Positions 34,051 to 46,192 of a stretch of 64,000 nucleotides of DNA are shown one piece after another. The position numbers and the translations under genes were made by a program. The notes below the pieces were generated by a model. It worked only from the letters and a program-made list of their open reading frames with translations. It was not told the DNA's origin and searched no databases. Origin of the DNA: Carya illinoinensis (lineage: Eukaryota > Streptophyta > Magnoliopsida > Fagales > Juglandaceae); the NCBI RefSeq assembly GCF_018687715.1, contig NC_056762.1:20411364-20475363 (forward strand), given 5' to 3'. Numbering within the stretch: position 1 is the stretch's first letter; each line of letters starts with the position of its first letter.

Positions 34051-34942
34051 TTTAGTCAATGAGTTGTTTACATCAGCCGGATGCGAGTGCTCCCACGAGA
34101 AACTCAAAAAGTGCTTTTACTTTGTTAAAATTACTATAAACACCCTGAAACCCGCACAATGTGCTTGCCGACATATGAATTTGCATTTATCATTTCATTT
34201 TTATATTGAAAAGTATTTCTCATTGAGTTGCAATTTTTCTTTTCATAGAATTGGGTTTGCATTCATATACAGTTTTTAGGATTCACTTCCTCCTTTTTTT
34301 TTTTTTCCTTTTTTTTTTCTTTTTTTTTTTAATTTTTTAATGTTTTAATTTTTAATTTTTAATTTTTAATTTTTATGGGTCTATTTTTGTAGAAAAGGCC
34401 GAACTTGACCTTAAGATTATTATTATTTTTTTATGACTTATTTTTGCGGAGAATCAATACTTCTTTTTTCGTAAATTATTATTATATTGGTAATTATTGT
34501 CTACTACACGTCTGAAATCATTAATGTTAATTTCCACTTTTACGATAAATATATATATATATATATTATATCTTCTTATATATAAAAGTGTCAATCCGTG
34601 AATAAACAGTATTTTATGTTATAAGATTTATTTCCCTTTTATTCCTACATATATTTTTAAATTCCCGTTACCTCCATCAAAAGTCTCAATCCAATAAATA
34701 AATAATCTTGAGACTCACATTTGTACCGAGTAATAAATAACAAAAAAAATTCATCATGATGACATCAGTATTAAAGTAGTGGTGTGACTTTTATTAATTT
34801 AAATAAATAAAATAATTTAGTCAATTATGTAAAATTATATTAAATTATAAAATTATTTTTATTATAAAATAGAATTAATGGATTCTATGAAATTACATCA
34901 ATTTGTATATTTATATTTTTGTTTAAGTATCTTGTCATTGAT
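34051..34942. other. T-rich spacer with simple repeats
   Basis: Poly-T runs at 34295-34330, TTTTTAATTTTTAA repeats at 34330-34370 and a (TA)n run at about 34548-34566. No gene seen. Confidence 0.6.
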
Positions 34943-35128
34943 ATAGATAGTGAGTTTAGATAAGATTAGTTGAGATGAAAGTTGAAAATTTATTAAAATA
35001 TTATTATAATATTAATTTTTAATATTATTATTATTTTAAGATTTAAAAATTTAAATTTTATATTATATTTTGTGTTAAAATTTATAAAAATTATAGTGAT
35101 AAAATGAGATAGATTGAGTCTCTCTCAA
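34943..35128. mobile_element. AT-rich MITE, copy 5
   Basis: It begins GATAGTGAGTTTAGATAAGATTAGTTGAGATGAAAGTTGA and continues through ATTATTATTTTAAGATTTAAAAA and TTGTGTTAAAATTTATAAAAATTA to AAAATGAGATAGATTGAG. The left end is well kept and the right terminus is eroded. Confidence 0.6.
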
Positions 35129-35635
35129 TTCAAAAAAAAGTACAACACAAAATTTAACGTGATATCTATGCATCCCATAACCAAAGCAACGACATGACTT
35201 ACAGATGTAAATATTTTTCTCATATTGTAAAAATAATATTTTCTTAACTTTAACAAACTTTTTATGATGTACATATTATTCTAACCCTTAAAGAATTTCT
35301 GTGATACTTTTTAATATAGTTTAGATATATGTTTTATATATTGCTTTTTAATATCTGCATAGGAAAAACTTGTTTCATATACTTTTTTTTTTTTTTTTTT
35401 TTTATCTGTGAATTGCATGTGTTTATATTAGTCACTTTATTTGAAATAGTTGATTATTTCTTTATATCATGATATAAAATTTCTCTAAAAAATATTAAAC
35501 TTCAAATATTTCTATACAAAAAATACTATTATAATAATACTTTTCAAATAGGTCATCTATAATGCTTTTCTGGCTAAGTACCGATCCCAGGTCCTATATT
35601 CACAGGGCATATATGCCTTGCACATAGCCCATTTA

Positions 35636-35669
<34 letters not shown>

Positions 35670-36018
35670 CCTCTAACGTTAATTTCTACTTCTACACAAG
35701 CCTGTTTGTCCTTTTTCTTCCAAGTTCCCAACATTCACAGTGTCCATGAATTCTACGAACTTCAAGTCCTTTTTTCACAAAAATAGTGCTCACTCTGTGA
35801 TGCCCAAAACAAGTAGTCCATTGGATGAAGATCAGAACCTGATTGCAAATGAAATGGGCAAACAAAAGACACCTCAATAGCCAAGAGATTACCTTTTGAA
35901 CAATAAAATGGCAAACGAAGCTCGTGACAATGCTAAATAATTCAGTATATAAGTTCTTAATGTTTAAGATAAAAAATCAATTCAGTGCATTTTTTAATTT
36001 GAAAAAAAAAAGGAATGC
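35129..36018. other. AT-rich spacer left of the copia nest
   Basis: A poly-T tract at about 35383-35403 and a (TA)n run at about 35643-35669 are the only landmarks. The last five bases before the copia element, AATGC (36014-36018), are its left target duplication. Confidence 0.6.
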
Positions 36019-36310
36019 TAAAGAATTTTGAGAAATGTTTATTTCACGAGAGTAGATAGAGAGAGTACTGTATTACTTATACTAGTTACAATGATACAAG
36101 AAGCTCATCAATAGCTCTGCGCAGTAGACAAGAAAAATAAGGCAAGAAATGTAAATGTACAGCTAGAGTTTTTAAACACATACAATTGACTAAACATATA
36201 CAATAGACTTTCTAAGTATGGTCGAACCATTTTGTCAAGGAGGATATGCAGCTGATTTGGATTTGGATTTACTTGTATCATGTGGCTGATTTTGTGCTAG
36301 TACGTTATCA
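36019..36310 (-). repeat. 3' LTR of the copia element
   Basis: On the minus strand it starts TGATAACGTACTAGC and ends CAAAATTCTTTA; the terminal CA has mutated to TA. ATTCCCCC-like purines (minus strand) directly precede it as polypurine tract. Collinear with 54003-54296. Confidence 0.9.
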
Positions 36311-36463
36311 ATCCCCCTCAAACATGGCCATGGATCTGGGCAAATGCCAAGTTTGATACGAAATGCCTAAAAAAGAGGTTTAGGCAGTGGTTTTGTGAAG
36401 ATGTCAGCCAATTGGTTGGGTGAAGTAACAAAGCAAGTCTCCAAAGAACCAAGAGCAACACGC

Positions 36464-36879
36464 TCACAAATATAGTGGTAATAGCTCGAAGTGCTTTTTT
36501 CGACCTTGCAAGACAAGATTAATAGTCATATGAAATACACTGAGATTGTCACAATGGAGAGCAAGAGGTTTATGTAGTGGGACATCAAGATCTCGTAAGA
36601 GGAAAGAAAGCCACATGAGCTTAGCGACAGTGGCAGCCATAGATTGATACTCTGATTCAGTGCTTGAACATGCCACCATACCTTATTTCTTAGCACTCCA
36701 AGAAACACAATTACTCCCTAGGAAGGTGCAAAAACCAGATGTTGATCGACAAGTGAGGGGGCATCCTGCCAAGTCGACGTTTGAGTAGGCATAGAGATCA
36801 AGAGTGCTTGTAGTAAGGATGCGCATGCCATAGTGTGCAGTGCCTTGGAAGTACCGAAGGATGCATTTTACAATCTAAA
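36464..36879 (-). pseudogene. Copia RNase H (broken)
   Basis: STESEYQSMAATVAKLMWLSFL and LHCDNLSV are the conserved copia RNase H motifs with the catalytic Glu and Asp. The usual KRTKHIE-type segment near the C-terminus reads GRKKHFELL. Two overlapping frames cover it because of a frameshift near 36680-36710. Confidence 0.85.
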
Positions 36880-37740
36880 AGTGGGCAACGGTTGGGGATT
36901 GCATGAATTGACATGCATAGTTGACGCTATAGGAGAGATCAGGTCTAGTGAATGTTAAGTACTGCAAGCCACCCACTAAGCCATGGTACATTGTTAGATC
37001 AGGAAATAGAGCTTTAGCAGCTGATTTGAGACGTCCTTTAGAAGGCATTGGAGTAGCAATAGGCTTAGATTCAACCATGTCTACACGGTTGAGAAGATCC
37101 AAAGCATACTTATGCTGAGATAAGAACTTATCACGTCCTAACTTATGAACTTCAATACCAAGAAAGTAGTGAAGTTGGCCAAGATCCTTAATGGAGAATT
37201 GTTGAGCCAATTGAGATATGAAATCATTAATTTTTTGAGTGTTATCTCCTATAACCACCATGTCGTCAACATATAGAAGGAGAGAATCAAAATACTGGAT
37301 GAGGACTTGCATACAAATAAGCTTGGGTCTGTAGTGCTACAGAATAAACCCATCTAAAAAAGAAAATCATTGAGGCGATCAAACCAGGCCCTTGGAGCCT
37401 GTTTAAGGCCATAAAGTGCTCAATTTAGTTGACATACATGAGAGGGATAGTGTGGATCAGCATATCCAAGAGGTTGTTTCATGTACATAGGGGTACTGAG
37501 ATAGCCATGCAAGAAGGCATTCTTGACAACAAGTTGCCAAAGATCCCATTGTTTAACAATAGCCAATGTAAGCACAACACATATTGTTGCAGACTTAATA
37601 ATTGGTGAAAAAGTTTATGAAAAATCAATGCCATCCACTTGATTGAAACCCTTGGCAATGAGACGTGCCTTAAGATGTTCAAGAGAGCCATTTGGCTGTA
37701 ACTTAGCCTTGTAGACCCATTTACATCCTACTATATTCAT
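36875..37740 (-). pseudogene. Copia reverse transcriptase (broken)
   Basis: The largest open piece (37312-36875, 145 codons) has the catalytic YVDD box in DSLLLYVDDMVVIG, then IKDLGQLHYFLGIEV, LDLLNRVDM and YHGLVGGLQYLTFTRPDL, a textbook copia RT C-terminal half. The N-terminal half (37740-37320) survives only as short pieces in other frames. Inactive. Confidence 0.88.
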
Positions 37741-38727
37741 CTCAGGATGAGGAGGAACCAATTTTCAAGTTTTATTTGCTGCCAGGGCTGCTATTTCTTC
37801 ATCCATAGTAGCAAAGCACCCTGGGTGAGTTTTGGCAGATTTAATGGACTTTGGTGTTGAAGGGATCGAGTGAGTCACATGCAGATTTGCATACTTTGGA
37901 TTTGGTTTTCGAACTTCAACTTTTCTCTTGTGATCATGGTGTGCTGATTTTGTTCATGAGATAAAGCTGATGTAGCAATAGCTTGAGTGGGCTTATGACA
38001 CAAGGCTAGTTCAGCAGCAATTTGAGAAGGCTCATGACACAATTCTGATGCAATAGTAGGTTGAGAGGGTAAACTGAGATGAACTGTGGTCGAGTCATAT
38101 ATGTTTTGATGGTGAGGCAAAAGCTAAAGGAGGTAGTATATCAGTATTCACAACAAAAGCGCAGAACTTCCCCTCAATAGGAGTTTGGCCATACAAAGCA
38201 GTTCATTTGGAGTAAGGCAGTAGGGATTCATCAAGCAAAACGTGGCGTGAGACATAGATACAACTAGTAGGTGGATATAAACATTTGTACCCTTTATGTT
38301 TAGTGCTATAGCCAATAAAAACACAAGGCAAAGATTTGGGTTCCAATTTATTGCTACGATTTGAATACCATGTTGTTGAATATATGTTGCAAATGATCTA
38401 CTTGAAAATTCAACCCTTCATTGCTTTGGAAGATGCGGATTTTAGCATCAAACTGACATTTTATATAAGAATGTAACTATTTGAAAGCATCAAAGAACTC
38501 TGACTTGTGTCGAAGAGGAATAAGCCACATAAAATTGGTATAGCCATCAACAAAGATAGCATAATATCTGTATTTTTTCCAAGAAGAAACGGGGACTGGT
38601 CCCCATAGATCACAATGAAGTTTAGTGAAAGGAGTGGTCATTTTATTATTACTAGAGGTAAATGGGAGTTTACAAGACTTGCTCATTTGACAACTAGTAC
38701 AAACACTCATAGATTCCAAAGAAATAT
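37741..38727 (-). pseudogene. Copia integrase core and linker (broken)
   Basis: From 38727 downward the frame gives the second half of the zinc-binding domain (VCTSCQMSKSCKLPF). The integrase core follows (KLHCDLWGPVPV with the first catalytic Asp; YYAIFVDGYTNFMWLIPL), then decays. The first half of this domain (HHRLDHPQHR) lies at 52036-52207, across the inserted LTR. A His/Pro-rich stretch (38120-37875) is the linker between integrase and RT. Confidence 0.85.
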
Positions 38728-40100
38728 TGTAACAGCCAACTAGAAATTCAATGGTGGAATTTCTATTGGCTTTAGGAACCTTGTGAAGACCCCATAAGTT
38801 TTCACGAATCAACCCATCGCATAGGTTTTAGTCTAACCACATAGTTAGTGTTATCACTTACTATGGTGCTAGAAGGGTGATTTTAATTATTTGAAATAGT
38901 TAGAAGTATCAGAATATGTTATGGTCTGTGTCATTAGACTTAGTAGATTATTTAGGATTTTATGGCACAATAATCCATTTTCATATTTTCAAATGAAACG
39001 CTTGTTCGAAACTGTGAATTTATTTTCCGGGGCACTTCGGGGTCAAATTTTGGTAAATGATTTTCACTGTAACTTCATATGAATATTTAGAATTTTTCGG
39101 TATCAAGTTTATCATGCACTTTTTTTGGAGTAAATAGTAATCTCGATAAGCTACAAAGTGCAATGTTTTCAAAATCACAATTTGGAATGTCCAAATTAGG
39201 TTAGAGAAGTTTTTTTGGTCACTTGGCAAGATCTTAGCCATGCATGATGAATAGTATTAGACACATGGTACCATGAGGAACATTTGATGGATTTGAAGGA
39301 ATCAAGGTGTGAGATTATGCCACTTAAGCAAAAACCGTATTCCATCCGACTAATCAAATTGTGTCAAACCAAAGAGGATTTTTTTCTAGTAAAAACCTAT
39401 ATGGTTGGAATCCAACTAAGAACCCAAAAGCATGATTGAAACCGAAATCATAAATGGTTTTATCCAAATCCTAAAGTTGACCTCAAAATCCTAACTAAAT
39501 AGGTTTCTAGCATTGTGTTTAATCGCTTGATTAAATTACTTTCACATGTTATTAATCATTCAAATTTATGTTAGAACATCATTATTCAACCTTTTTAACC
39601 TTGGATATTTGATTGGATCAAGAGAAATTGGATTTGGGCTTGATAGCAACCAAAACCCTCTTAAAACCCCAAATTGAAGCCCATTCGGTTTAGATCCATT
39701 AAGGCCCACGAATTTGGCCTCATTAGCATTGCTTTTTGGCTCAGTTTTGCACCCTCACTTGACTGACCAGATCTTCAAAAAGGAGTCTAGAATGTTCTAG
39801 AAGGGATAAGCTAAAGGGGCCACCTCACTCTTTCAACTCAATACTCCACCATGAGGAAATATCTTGGGATAATTTTGTCTACTTTTTTGGGTTATCAAGA
39901 GCAACATCTAGCTCACTCTTAACCCTCTCTCACTCTTAGCCCGCTCTTCATCCCTCACTTATCCAAGAAGTCTCCCAGCTCATTTCACAATCATCCCACC
40001 TCTTTTTCCCACATTCCTTAGAAAGAAAACCAAAGACTCTCTAGGACAGCTTTTCAGAGTTCTTTCGCACACCCATTTCAAAGCTTTTATAGGTGTTTTC

Positions 40101-42278
40101 TGTGACGCCCCCAAATCCCCACGCCCGAACACGGGGAAATTGAGACGTCCGGATGGTGACAACCCGGGTCACCATCCCATCGACGGGTGCCGAGTGTGTG
40201 CAAGGCAACAGATGTGTACAGAGAAACACGCAGCGGATAAAGAAAGTCATAACTAAGTACCAGAATTTTTCTTAACGTAATACAAGCTGTTTAAAACGTA
40301 TATAGATAAATATTACAAAACACAAATACAGTTTTGAACAAATAAAAAAGATAGCATCAGCAACCCGGCGGAGCCGCATCCTCGGGCTCAGCCTCCTCCT
40401 CTTCGTCCTCTAACTCTGCACCAAAAGCTACGGAATCACGAATGGTACCGCAGGTAAGTAAAACCCAAACACTACCAGATAAAAACACATAAAACTCAAA
40501 CAAGATGCATGAAACATGCCCAATGCACAAAGCCCATAAAAACCCAAGTTTTCCACACACGCCAAAAACCCATTTGGCCCAAAAGCATATCCTTTCCAAA
40601 AAAACACGCCAAAAGTCACATTTGGCCGCCAAAAGTCCATTTGGCCCAATATCTCGCCGGAAGTCCATCCGGCCCAATATCTCGCCAGAAGTCCATCTGG
40701 CCCACGCCAAAAGTCCATTTGGCCTCATAAACCATTATCCAATTTTAACCGTATGCACCATGACCTCCCCTAGGGGTCATCCGCACACCCTGGCTCCAGT
40801 GTCACACCGTAGAGTACCACTACGCATGTGACACCTAACGAGCGATGCCCAGTTCCGCGCCCCGCGCGTGCGTAGCCAAGCATCCTCTAGCCCTCGCCAG
40901 CGAAGGGCCACGGAGTCGGTGAGTAGGGCGATGCCCGGTTCCGCGCCCGGCGCGTTCGTAGCCAAGCATCCCCTAGCCCCGCTCCCGTCATCTCTCTCGA
41001 CAACTCAGGGGACATCACTCAGTTTATTCCGCTCCCGAGTGACCAGAGGAGCTCCACCGAGATAATAACCCATCCCGGCTTGGGCTCGTGATACACACGC
41101 ACCCATAAAACCACTCACGCCAATACACAGGCTTTTCACATAAATCCACAAACACACGTGCATGCACCATGTAATGCCATAACAATGCAAAAGAAAATAA
41201 CCAACCAACATAAATAAATTAAACAGACAACTCCGTCCTCCATCCATCCGACCCCCGAAACTCCTCGGACTCAGTCCGGAATCAACAACCAACAACAGTA
41301 AAATAAATTGAATGAGCGATATATATTTAAATCTGAAAATAGGATTTGGAAAATACTTACAGCGCTATATGGCAATTTTAGAAAACAAGCGGCGTTGCAA
41401 ACGGCGGAAAAACAGCAACGTCACAGTGAAAATTCACTGTGGCCGTGGGTTTGAAAAACTCACTTTTGAACGGGGACAAACTAGGACACGAGATTGATAG
41501 AGAATGGTCTAGGGATGGTTGTGAAGCTATTGGAAGTGATGAACGGCAGTGGGTGGCGGCGGAATGGCCGGAAATGGCCGGATTACCCAAAACGGAAACT
41601 AAGCTCGTAGGAGCTGTTCCGGTGGTCGTTGGAGGCCGGAAATGGGTGGGTTAGGACGGCAAGGAGTCGGTGATGAAGTGGTGAAGAAATGGTGGCCGGA
41701 GGTGGAGCGACGGCGGCGGATCGGAGTGAAATCCGTGCGGCCTTGTTGGGCTTTTTCCGGCCAAATGGCCGGCCGGTTGGGGGTGGCTTTCGGAGGGGTG
41801 GTGCGCCGGAGGGAGGGGGAACTTTTGGGACCGGTGGGGGTCCGGTTGGTGGCCGGACGGCGATGGACTGGAAGAGAGAGAGAGCCGGCGCGAGGGAGAG
41901 GGAGGAGAGAGAGAGAGAGCACAAGGGGGGTCCGAACGCGGGAGAGGAAGAGAGAAAAGAAAAAAAGAAAAAAAGAAAAAAAGAAAAAGAAGGAAAAAAG
42001 GAAAAGAAGGGAAAAAGAAAAAAAGGAAAAAGAGAAAAAAAGGAAAAAGATGTGAAAAGAGATGAGGTCCAATCCTCACTCCGGGAAAACGAAACAAACC
42101 GCCAAAAAGATTAAAACCACAAAACAACTAAAAGAAATAAAACACAACCTCAAATAAATTAAATTAAATTAAAAACCAATTTTAAAAATGCAAATAAATT
42201 AAAATAAAATAACTGATATATTAAATAAAATAAAAACAATTATTTCAACGAAAATACACTTAAAAGCGGGTCATCACA
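40101..42278 (-). repeat. 3' LTR of the chromovirus
   Basis: On the minus strand it runs from TGTGATGACCCGC to GGGGATTTGGGGGCGTCACA. It contains a purine-rich run (41870-42060), short tandem words related to GGCCAGATGGACTTCTGGCG (40600-40730) and the conserved acidic frame (40357-40728). Large open frames on both strands of the purine tract (41599-42127) come from base composition. Confidence 0.95.
40357..40728 (-). other. Acidic frame in the 3' LTR
   Basis: It ends FGAELEDEEEEAEPEDAAPPGC before the stop. The same frame is at 47679-48041 in the 5' LTR, and a diverged version is at 20663-20863 in the solo LTR. See that entry for the comparison. Confidence 0.35.
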
Positions 42279-42290
42279 TCCTCCCCTCCT
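42279..42290 (-). other. Polypurine tract of the chromovirus
   Basis: AGGAGGGGAGGA on the minus strand, directly before the TGTGATG start of the 3' LTR. This is the expected plus-strand priming site. Confidence 0.9.
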
Positions 42291-42395
42291 TAAAAACAAT
42301 TTCGTCCTCGAAATTGCAAATCAACCACCAACTTAAAGCAAGCCACAAAAACGCTCATAAACCAAATGAGATCAAGATTAAAATACATACCTTCA

Positions 42396-43214
42396 TCATT
42401 CGAACAGATACGGGTACTGCTCCCTCATGTCCGCTGCTCGCTCCCAAGAGAAGTCTTGAGCTAACGCATCTCCCCAAGCCACTTTAACTAAAGGTATCGT
42501 CTTGGACCTCAACTGTTGCTCCTTCCAATCCAAAATCTGCGACGGAACAACTTCGTAAGTGAGATCCGGTTGCAACTGAATACCTGCTGGGTCGACGAAA
42601 CGTGGCTCTTGCTGCCCAAAGCTCTTCTTCAGGGATGATACGTGGAAGACATCATGAACATCCCCAAAATAATCTGGCAAAGCAACCCTATAGGCGACGG
42701 ACCCTACTCTCTCCAGAATCTGAAAAGGGCCGACGTACCTCGGATCTAGCTTCCTTTTCTTACCAAAACGCTTAACACCTCTCATGGGAGAGACTTTAAG
42801 ATAAACCCAATCACCAACTTCAAATGACAATTCTCTCCTCCTGGTATCAGCGTAGCTTTTCTGGCGACTCTGAGCTGCCGCCATTTTATCTCTAATGATC
42901 CGGACTTGGTTTTGCATTTCCTGAATTATTTCGGGTCCAATTACCCTACTCTCCCCAACTTCATCCCAACACAAGGGCGACCTACACTTTCTCCCATAAA
43001 GAGCTTCATAGGGAGCCATCTGAATGGTCGCATGGTAGCTGTTATTGTAGGCAAACTCAATGAGCGGCAAGTGATTTTCCCAACTTCCTTGGAATTCCAG
43101 GGCACATGCTCGCAACATGTCTTCCAGGGTTTGTATGGTGCGCTCTGACTGGCCGTCTGTCTGCGGGTGATAAGCAGTACTGAACTTCAACTTAGTACCC
43201 AAAGCTGCCTGCAA
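42396..43214 (-). CDS. Chromovirus integrase C-terminal half with chromodomain-like tail
   Basis: This 272-residue frame continues the integrase core after a single stop at 43221-43223. It has the third catalytic residue in [20 protein letters not shown], then [20 protein letters not shown], the [19 protein letters not shown] module, [10 protein letters not shown] and a tail with a degenerate chromodomain (KVAWGD...[17 protein letters not shown]). Chromodomain-bearing integrases are known to steer insertion to chromatin marks. It ends at the end of pol; the 3' LTR starts about 105 bases on. Confidence 0.93.
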   Translation of the reverse strand: MQAALGTKLKFSTAYHPQTDGQSERTIQTLEDMLRACALEFQGSWENHLPLIEFAYNNSYHATIQMAPYEALYGRKCRSPLCWDEVGESRVIGPEIIQEMQNQVRIIRDKMAAAQSRQKSYADTRRRELSFEVGDWVYLKVSPMRGVKRFGKKRKLDPRYVGPFQILERVGSVAYRVALPDYFGDVHDVFHVSSLKKSFGQQEPRFVDPAGIQLQPDLTYEVVPSQILDWKEQQLRSKTIPLVKVAWGDALAQDFSWERAADMREQYPYLFE

Positions 43215-43220
43215 ACTCTT

Positions 43221-43859
43221 CTAGAACTGCGACGTAAACCTCGGGTCTAGATCCGACACTATACTCTTTGGTACGCCGTGTAGTCGCACTATCTCTTTGA
43301 CATACAAACGGGTCAACTTACCCAAAGAGTCGGTGTTGTTAACAGGCAGAAAATGAGCACTCTTCGTTAATCGGTCCACGATCACCCAAACAGAATTCTT
43401 CCCACTAGGCGTTCTCGGCAAACCCACTACGAAGTCCATCGTGATGTCATCCCACTTCCACTCAGGAATAGGGAGGGGTTGGAGCATGCCTGCAGGTCTC
43501 TGATGCTCGGCCTTTACCTGACGACACGTGTGGCATTTCTCCACATATAAGGCAACGTCCTTCTTCATTCCATCCCACCAGTAATTTTTCTTCAAGTCAC
43601 GATACATCTTTGTACTGCCGGGATGAACTGAATACGGGGCCGCATGAGCTTCCGCCATGATTCGTTCTTTGAAATCCGAGTCCTTCGGGACCACTCTGCG
43701 ATCTCGGAACCGAAGTACCCCATCACTATCCATGCTATAGTGCAACGGCCCTCGAGATTTTCGGACTCTTTTCCTGATGTTCAGCAGCTTCGGATCCTTT
43801 CTTTGAAGAGCCTTCAATTCTTCAAAATCTATTACCCGAATGTCAAGAACTGAAGACAA
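43221..43859 (-). CDS. Chromovirus integrase N-terminal half
   Basis: A 212-residue frame in the same frame as the pieces before and after. It carries the zinc-binding domain ([17 protein letters not shown]...[15 protein letters not shown]) and two catalytic Asp ([13 protein letters not shown] and [13 protein letters not shown]; the usual form of the latter is SDRDxRF). It stops directly after TSQF at a TAG where relatives have a Trp. The stop upstream at 43869 separates it from RNase H. Confidence 0.93.
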   Translation of the reverse strand: MSSVLDIRVIDFEELKALQRKDPKLLNIRKRVRKSRGPLHYSMDSDGVLRFRDRRVVPKDSDFKERIMAEAHAAPYSVHPGSTKMYRDLKKNYWWDGMKKDVALYVEKCHTCRQVKAEHQRPAGMLQPLPIPEWKWDDITMDFVVGLPRTPSGKNSVWVIVDRLTKSAHFLPVNNTDSLGKLTRLYVKEIVRLHGVPKSIVSDLDPRFTSQF

Positions 43860-43868
43860 AATCTCTAC

Positions 43869-45836
43869 TTACTGCGAACTCTCTATAAGGAGCCTTCTCA
43901 TCCCATAAAGTAACGAATCCATTTCTGACGGTTCGGCTTCATCCTCCAAATGAGACTTCCGGCTCAAGGCATCAGCAACTATATTGGCCTTTCCCGGGTG
44001 GTACTTGATCTCACACTGATAGTCACTGATTAACTCCAGCCAACGCCTCTGCCTCATATTCAGATTTTTCTGGGAAAACAAATGCTTCAAGCTCTTATGA
44101 TCAGTAAATACCTCACAAGCTTCCCCATACAAGAAATGCCGCCAGATCTTGAGTGCAAAAACAATCGCAGCCAATTCTAGATCATGCGTCGGATAATTCT
44201 TCTCATGGTCCTTAAGCTGACGAGATGCATAGGCTACAACCCGTCCTTCCTGCATAAGGACACAACCCAAACCGAACTTAGACGTATCACTGAAGACTAC
44301 GAATGGCTTATGCGGTTCTGGGAGTGCTAACACTGGTGCCGTCGTCAACCTGTTCTTCAATTCCTGGAAGCTTCTCTCACATTTCTCTGACCAAACAAAT
44401 TCTGTATTCTTTCGAGTCAAAGTTGTGAGAGGTCCGGATAGGCGAGCAAAACCCTCTACAAATCTTCGGTAGTAATCGGCGAGCCCCAAGAAACTCCTGA
44501 TCTCGCGTACTGTAGTTGGGCGTGGCCATGACAAAATGGCTTCTACCTTACTAGGATCAACTGCCACTCCGCCCCGGGAAATTACATGCCCAAGAAATTT
44601 AACTTCTTCCAACCAGAACTCACACTTGCTGAGCTTGGCGTATAGCTGGTGTTCTCTCAATCTCTCAAGTACCAGACTAAGATGATACACATGCTCTTCA
44701 ACATCTCGGGAATAAATCAGTATATCATCAATAAATACTACCACAAAGGAATCCAGGTAAGGTTGAAACACCCTATTCATCAAATCCATGAACGCTGCAG
44801 GGGCATTAGCTAACCCAAACGGCATCACCTTAAATTCATAATGCCCATACCTCGACCTGAAAGCACTTTTAGGCACATCCTGGTCTCTGATTCTCAGCTG
44901 GTAGTATCCCGACCTCAGATCAATCTTAGAGAACACGGCTGCTCCTTGAAGTTGGTCAAACAAATCATCAATCCGCGGAAGAGGGTATTTATTTTTGATG
45001 GTCACCTTGTTCAATTCCCGATAGTCAATGCACATACGGAGGGTTCCATCTTTCTTCTTAACAAATAAAACTGGTGCACCCCACGGCGACGTACTAGGCT
45101 GAATAAATCCCTTCTCTACCAGTTCCTGCAACTGAGTCTTCAACTCTTTCAATTCAGCCGGTGCCATGCGATAAGGAGCTTTATGCACAGGAGCCGCTCC
45201 AGGTTCCAAGTCTATAACAAACTCCATCTCCCGAACAGGGGGTAGTCCGGGCAAGTCATCCACAAATACATCGGGGAATTCTTCCACAACTGGAATGTCT
45301 GCCAAAGACTTCTTCTCAGACGGCGTGGACACCATCTGCACTAAGAATGCATCCGCTCCCCATGCAATCTCTCGTCTTGCCTGAATCGCCGATATAATTA
45401 TCGGTTTCTCTTTTAACCTACTCCCCACAAATTCCAGACAATCACCATCTGGAAGCTGAAAGCTAATTATCCGACTTCTGCAATTAATACTCGCAGAATA
45501 TCGGTATAGCCAATCCATTCCGAGGATAATATCAAAACCCAACAGCTTGAACACCACCAAATCAGCATCCAAGAATCTTCCCTCAAAATTTAACGGGCAT
45601 CCCAAAGCAACCTTGGAACACCACACCATCTCGCCATCGGGTAGCGCCACTACCATAGCCTTCGGCAACGGTTCCGTGACCAAGTTACACACCCGAGCAA
45701 ACGTGGAAGACACAAACGATCGTGAAGCACCGGAATCAAACAAAGTACAAGCATAAAACTCATACAAACGGACTCTTCCTGAACCAAACACACAACCCAT
45801 GAAATCCAAAAACAACGAAGAAACCAAATGCACCAA
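43869..45836 (-). CDS. Chromovirus protease, reverse transcriptase and RNase H
   Basis: A 655-codon open frame. The first about 20 residues are probably not coding: if the candidate intron 45779-45876 is removed, translation enters at 45778 in GRVRLYEF. Aspartic protease follows ([21 protein letters not shown]), then RT ([24 protein letters not shown], the [15 protein letters not shown] motif and the [11 protein letters not shown] catalytic box) and RNase H ([54 protein letters not shown]). All domains are full length with recognisable active sites. One TAA at 43869-43871 ends the frame. Confidence 0.95.
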   Translation of the reverse strand: MVHLVSSLFLDFMGCVFGSGRVRLYEFYACTLFDSGASRSFVSSTFARVCNLVTEPLPKAMVVALPDGEMVWCSKVALGCPLNFEGRFLDADLVVFKLLGFDIILGMDWLYRYSASINCRSRIISFQLPDGDCLEFVGSRLKEKPIIISAIQARREIAWGADAFLVQMVSTPSEKKSLADIPVVEEFPDVFVDDLPGLPPVREMEFVIDLEPGAAPVHKAPYRMAPAELKELKTQLQELVEKGFIQPSTSPWGAPVLFVKKKDGTLRMCIDYRELNKVTIKNKYPLPRIDDLFDQLQGAAVFSKIDLRSGYYQLRIRDQDVPKSAFRSRYGHYEFKVMPFGLANAPAAFMDLMNRVFQPYLDSFVVVFIDDILIYSRDVEEHVYHLSLVLERLREHQLYAKLSKCEFWLEEVKFLGHVISRGGVAVDPSKVEAILSWPRPTTVREIRSFLGLADYYRRFVEGFARLSGPLTTLTRKNTEFVWSEKCERSFQELKNRLTTAPVLALPEPHKPFVVFSDTSKFGLGCVLMQEGRVVAYASRQLKDHEKNYPTHDLELAAIVFALKIWRHFLYGEACEVFTDHKSLKHLFSQKNLNMRQRRWLELISDYQCEIKYHPGKANIVADALSRKSHLEDEAEPSEMDSLLYGMRRLLIESSQ

Positions 45837-45876
45837 AAATTAAATCCAACTTTAAAAAAATTAAATTAATCCATAC
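45779..45876 (-). other. Candidate 98-nt intron joining gag and pol
   Basis: On the minus strand the donor is ATAG|GTATGG and the acceptor TTTGGTTCAG|GAAGAG. The interval is T-rich and ends gag with an in-frame stop (ATGGATTAA). Removing it joins the gag-end frame to the pol frame in register and gives the continuous motif [20 protein letters not shown], the usual lead-in to a gypsy protease. Inferred from sequence only. Confidence 0.65.
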
Positions 45877-46192
45877 CTATGATTACTCCAGCATCATGGG
45901 TCACTGGTGCCTCATCATCCACCTCTCCGGGCGTGACAGCATAAACCCGGGCTTGCACTGCTTGTCTCGGGTTGGTTCTTCCACCGTGTCTACCTCCACG
46001 GCTTCCTTGAGCTCTAACGGGGCAATCCCGAGCAATATGTCCCACTTGGCCGCACCGATAACACTGGGGTCCGCTACTCGTCCGACACTCACCCTCATGA
46101 GCTCTATTACAAGCTCCACAAACAGGCATCCGTTCTCCCATGCGAACACTGGAGGATGCTTGAGATCGGGTTCCAGTCCGCTGAACAAACTT
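45866..46192 (-). CDS. Chromovirus gag C-terminal part with zinc knuckle
   Basis: In the same frame as gag but after its TAG at 46193. It contains CGACNRAHEGEC, a partial knuckle, and CYRCGQVGHIARDC, a perfect CX2CX4HX4C nucleocapsid zinc knuckle, then an Arg/Gly-rich nucleic-acid-binding stretch (GSRGGRHGGRTNPRQ). It ends VIIGMD and a stop inside the candidate intron. Confidence 0.9.
   Translation of the reverse strand, partial: KFVQRTGTRSQASSSVRMGERMPVCGACNRAHEGECRTSSGPQCYRCGQVGHIARDCPVRAQGSRGGRHGGRTNPRQAVQARVYAVTPGEVDDEAPVTHDAGVIIGMD

Noticed and set aside
41583..42127. Long overlapping open frames on both strands (up to 158 codons)
   Set aside because: They fall in the GAAAAAG/CTTTTTC purine tract of the LTR and have Phe/Ser or Lys/Glu-only composition. 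The second LTR (48906-49425) has the same with length changes that shift frame.
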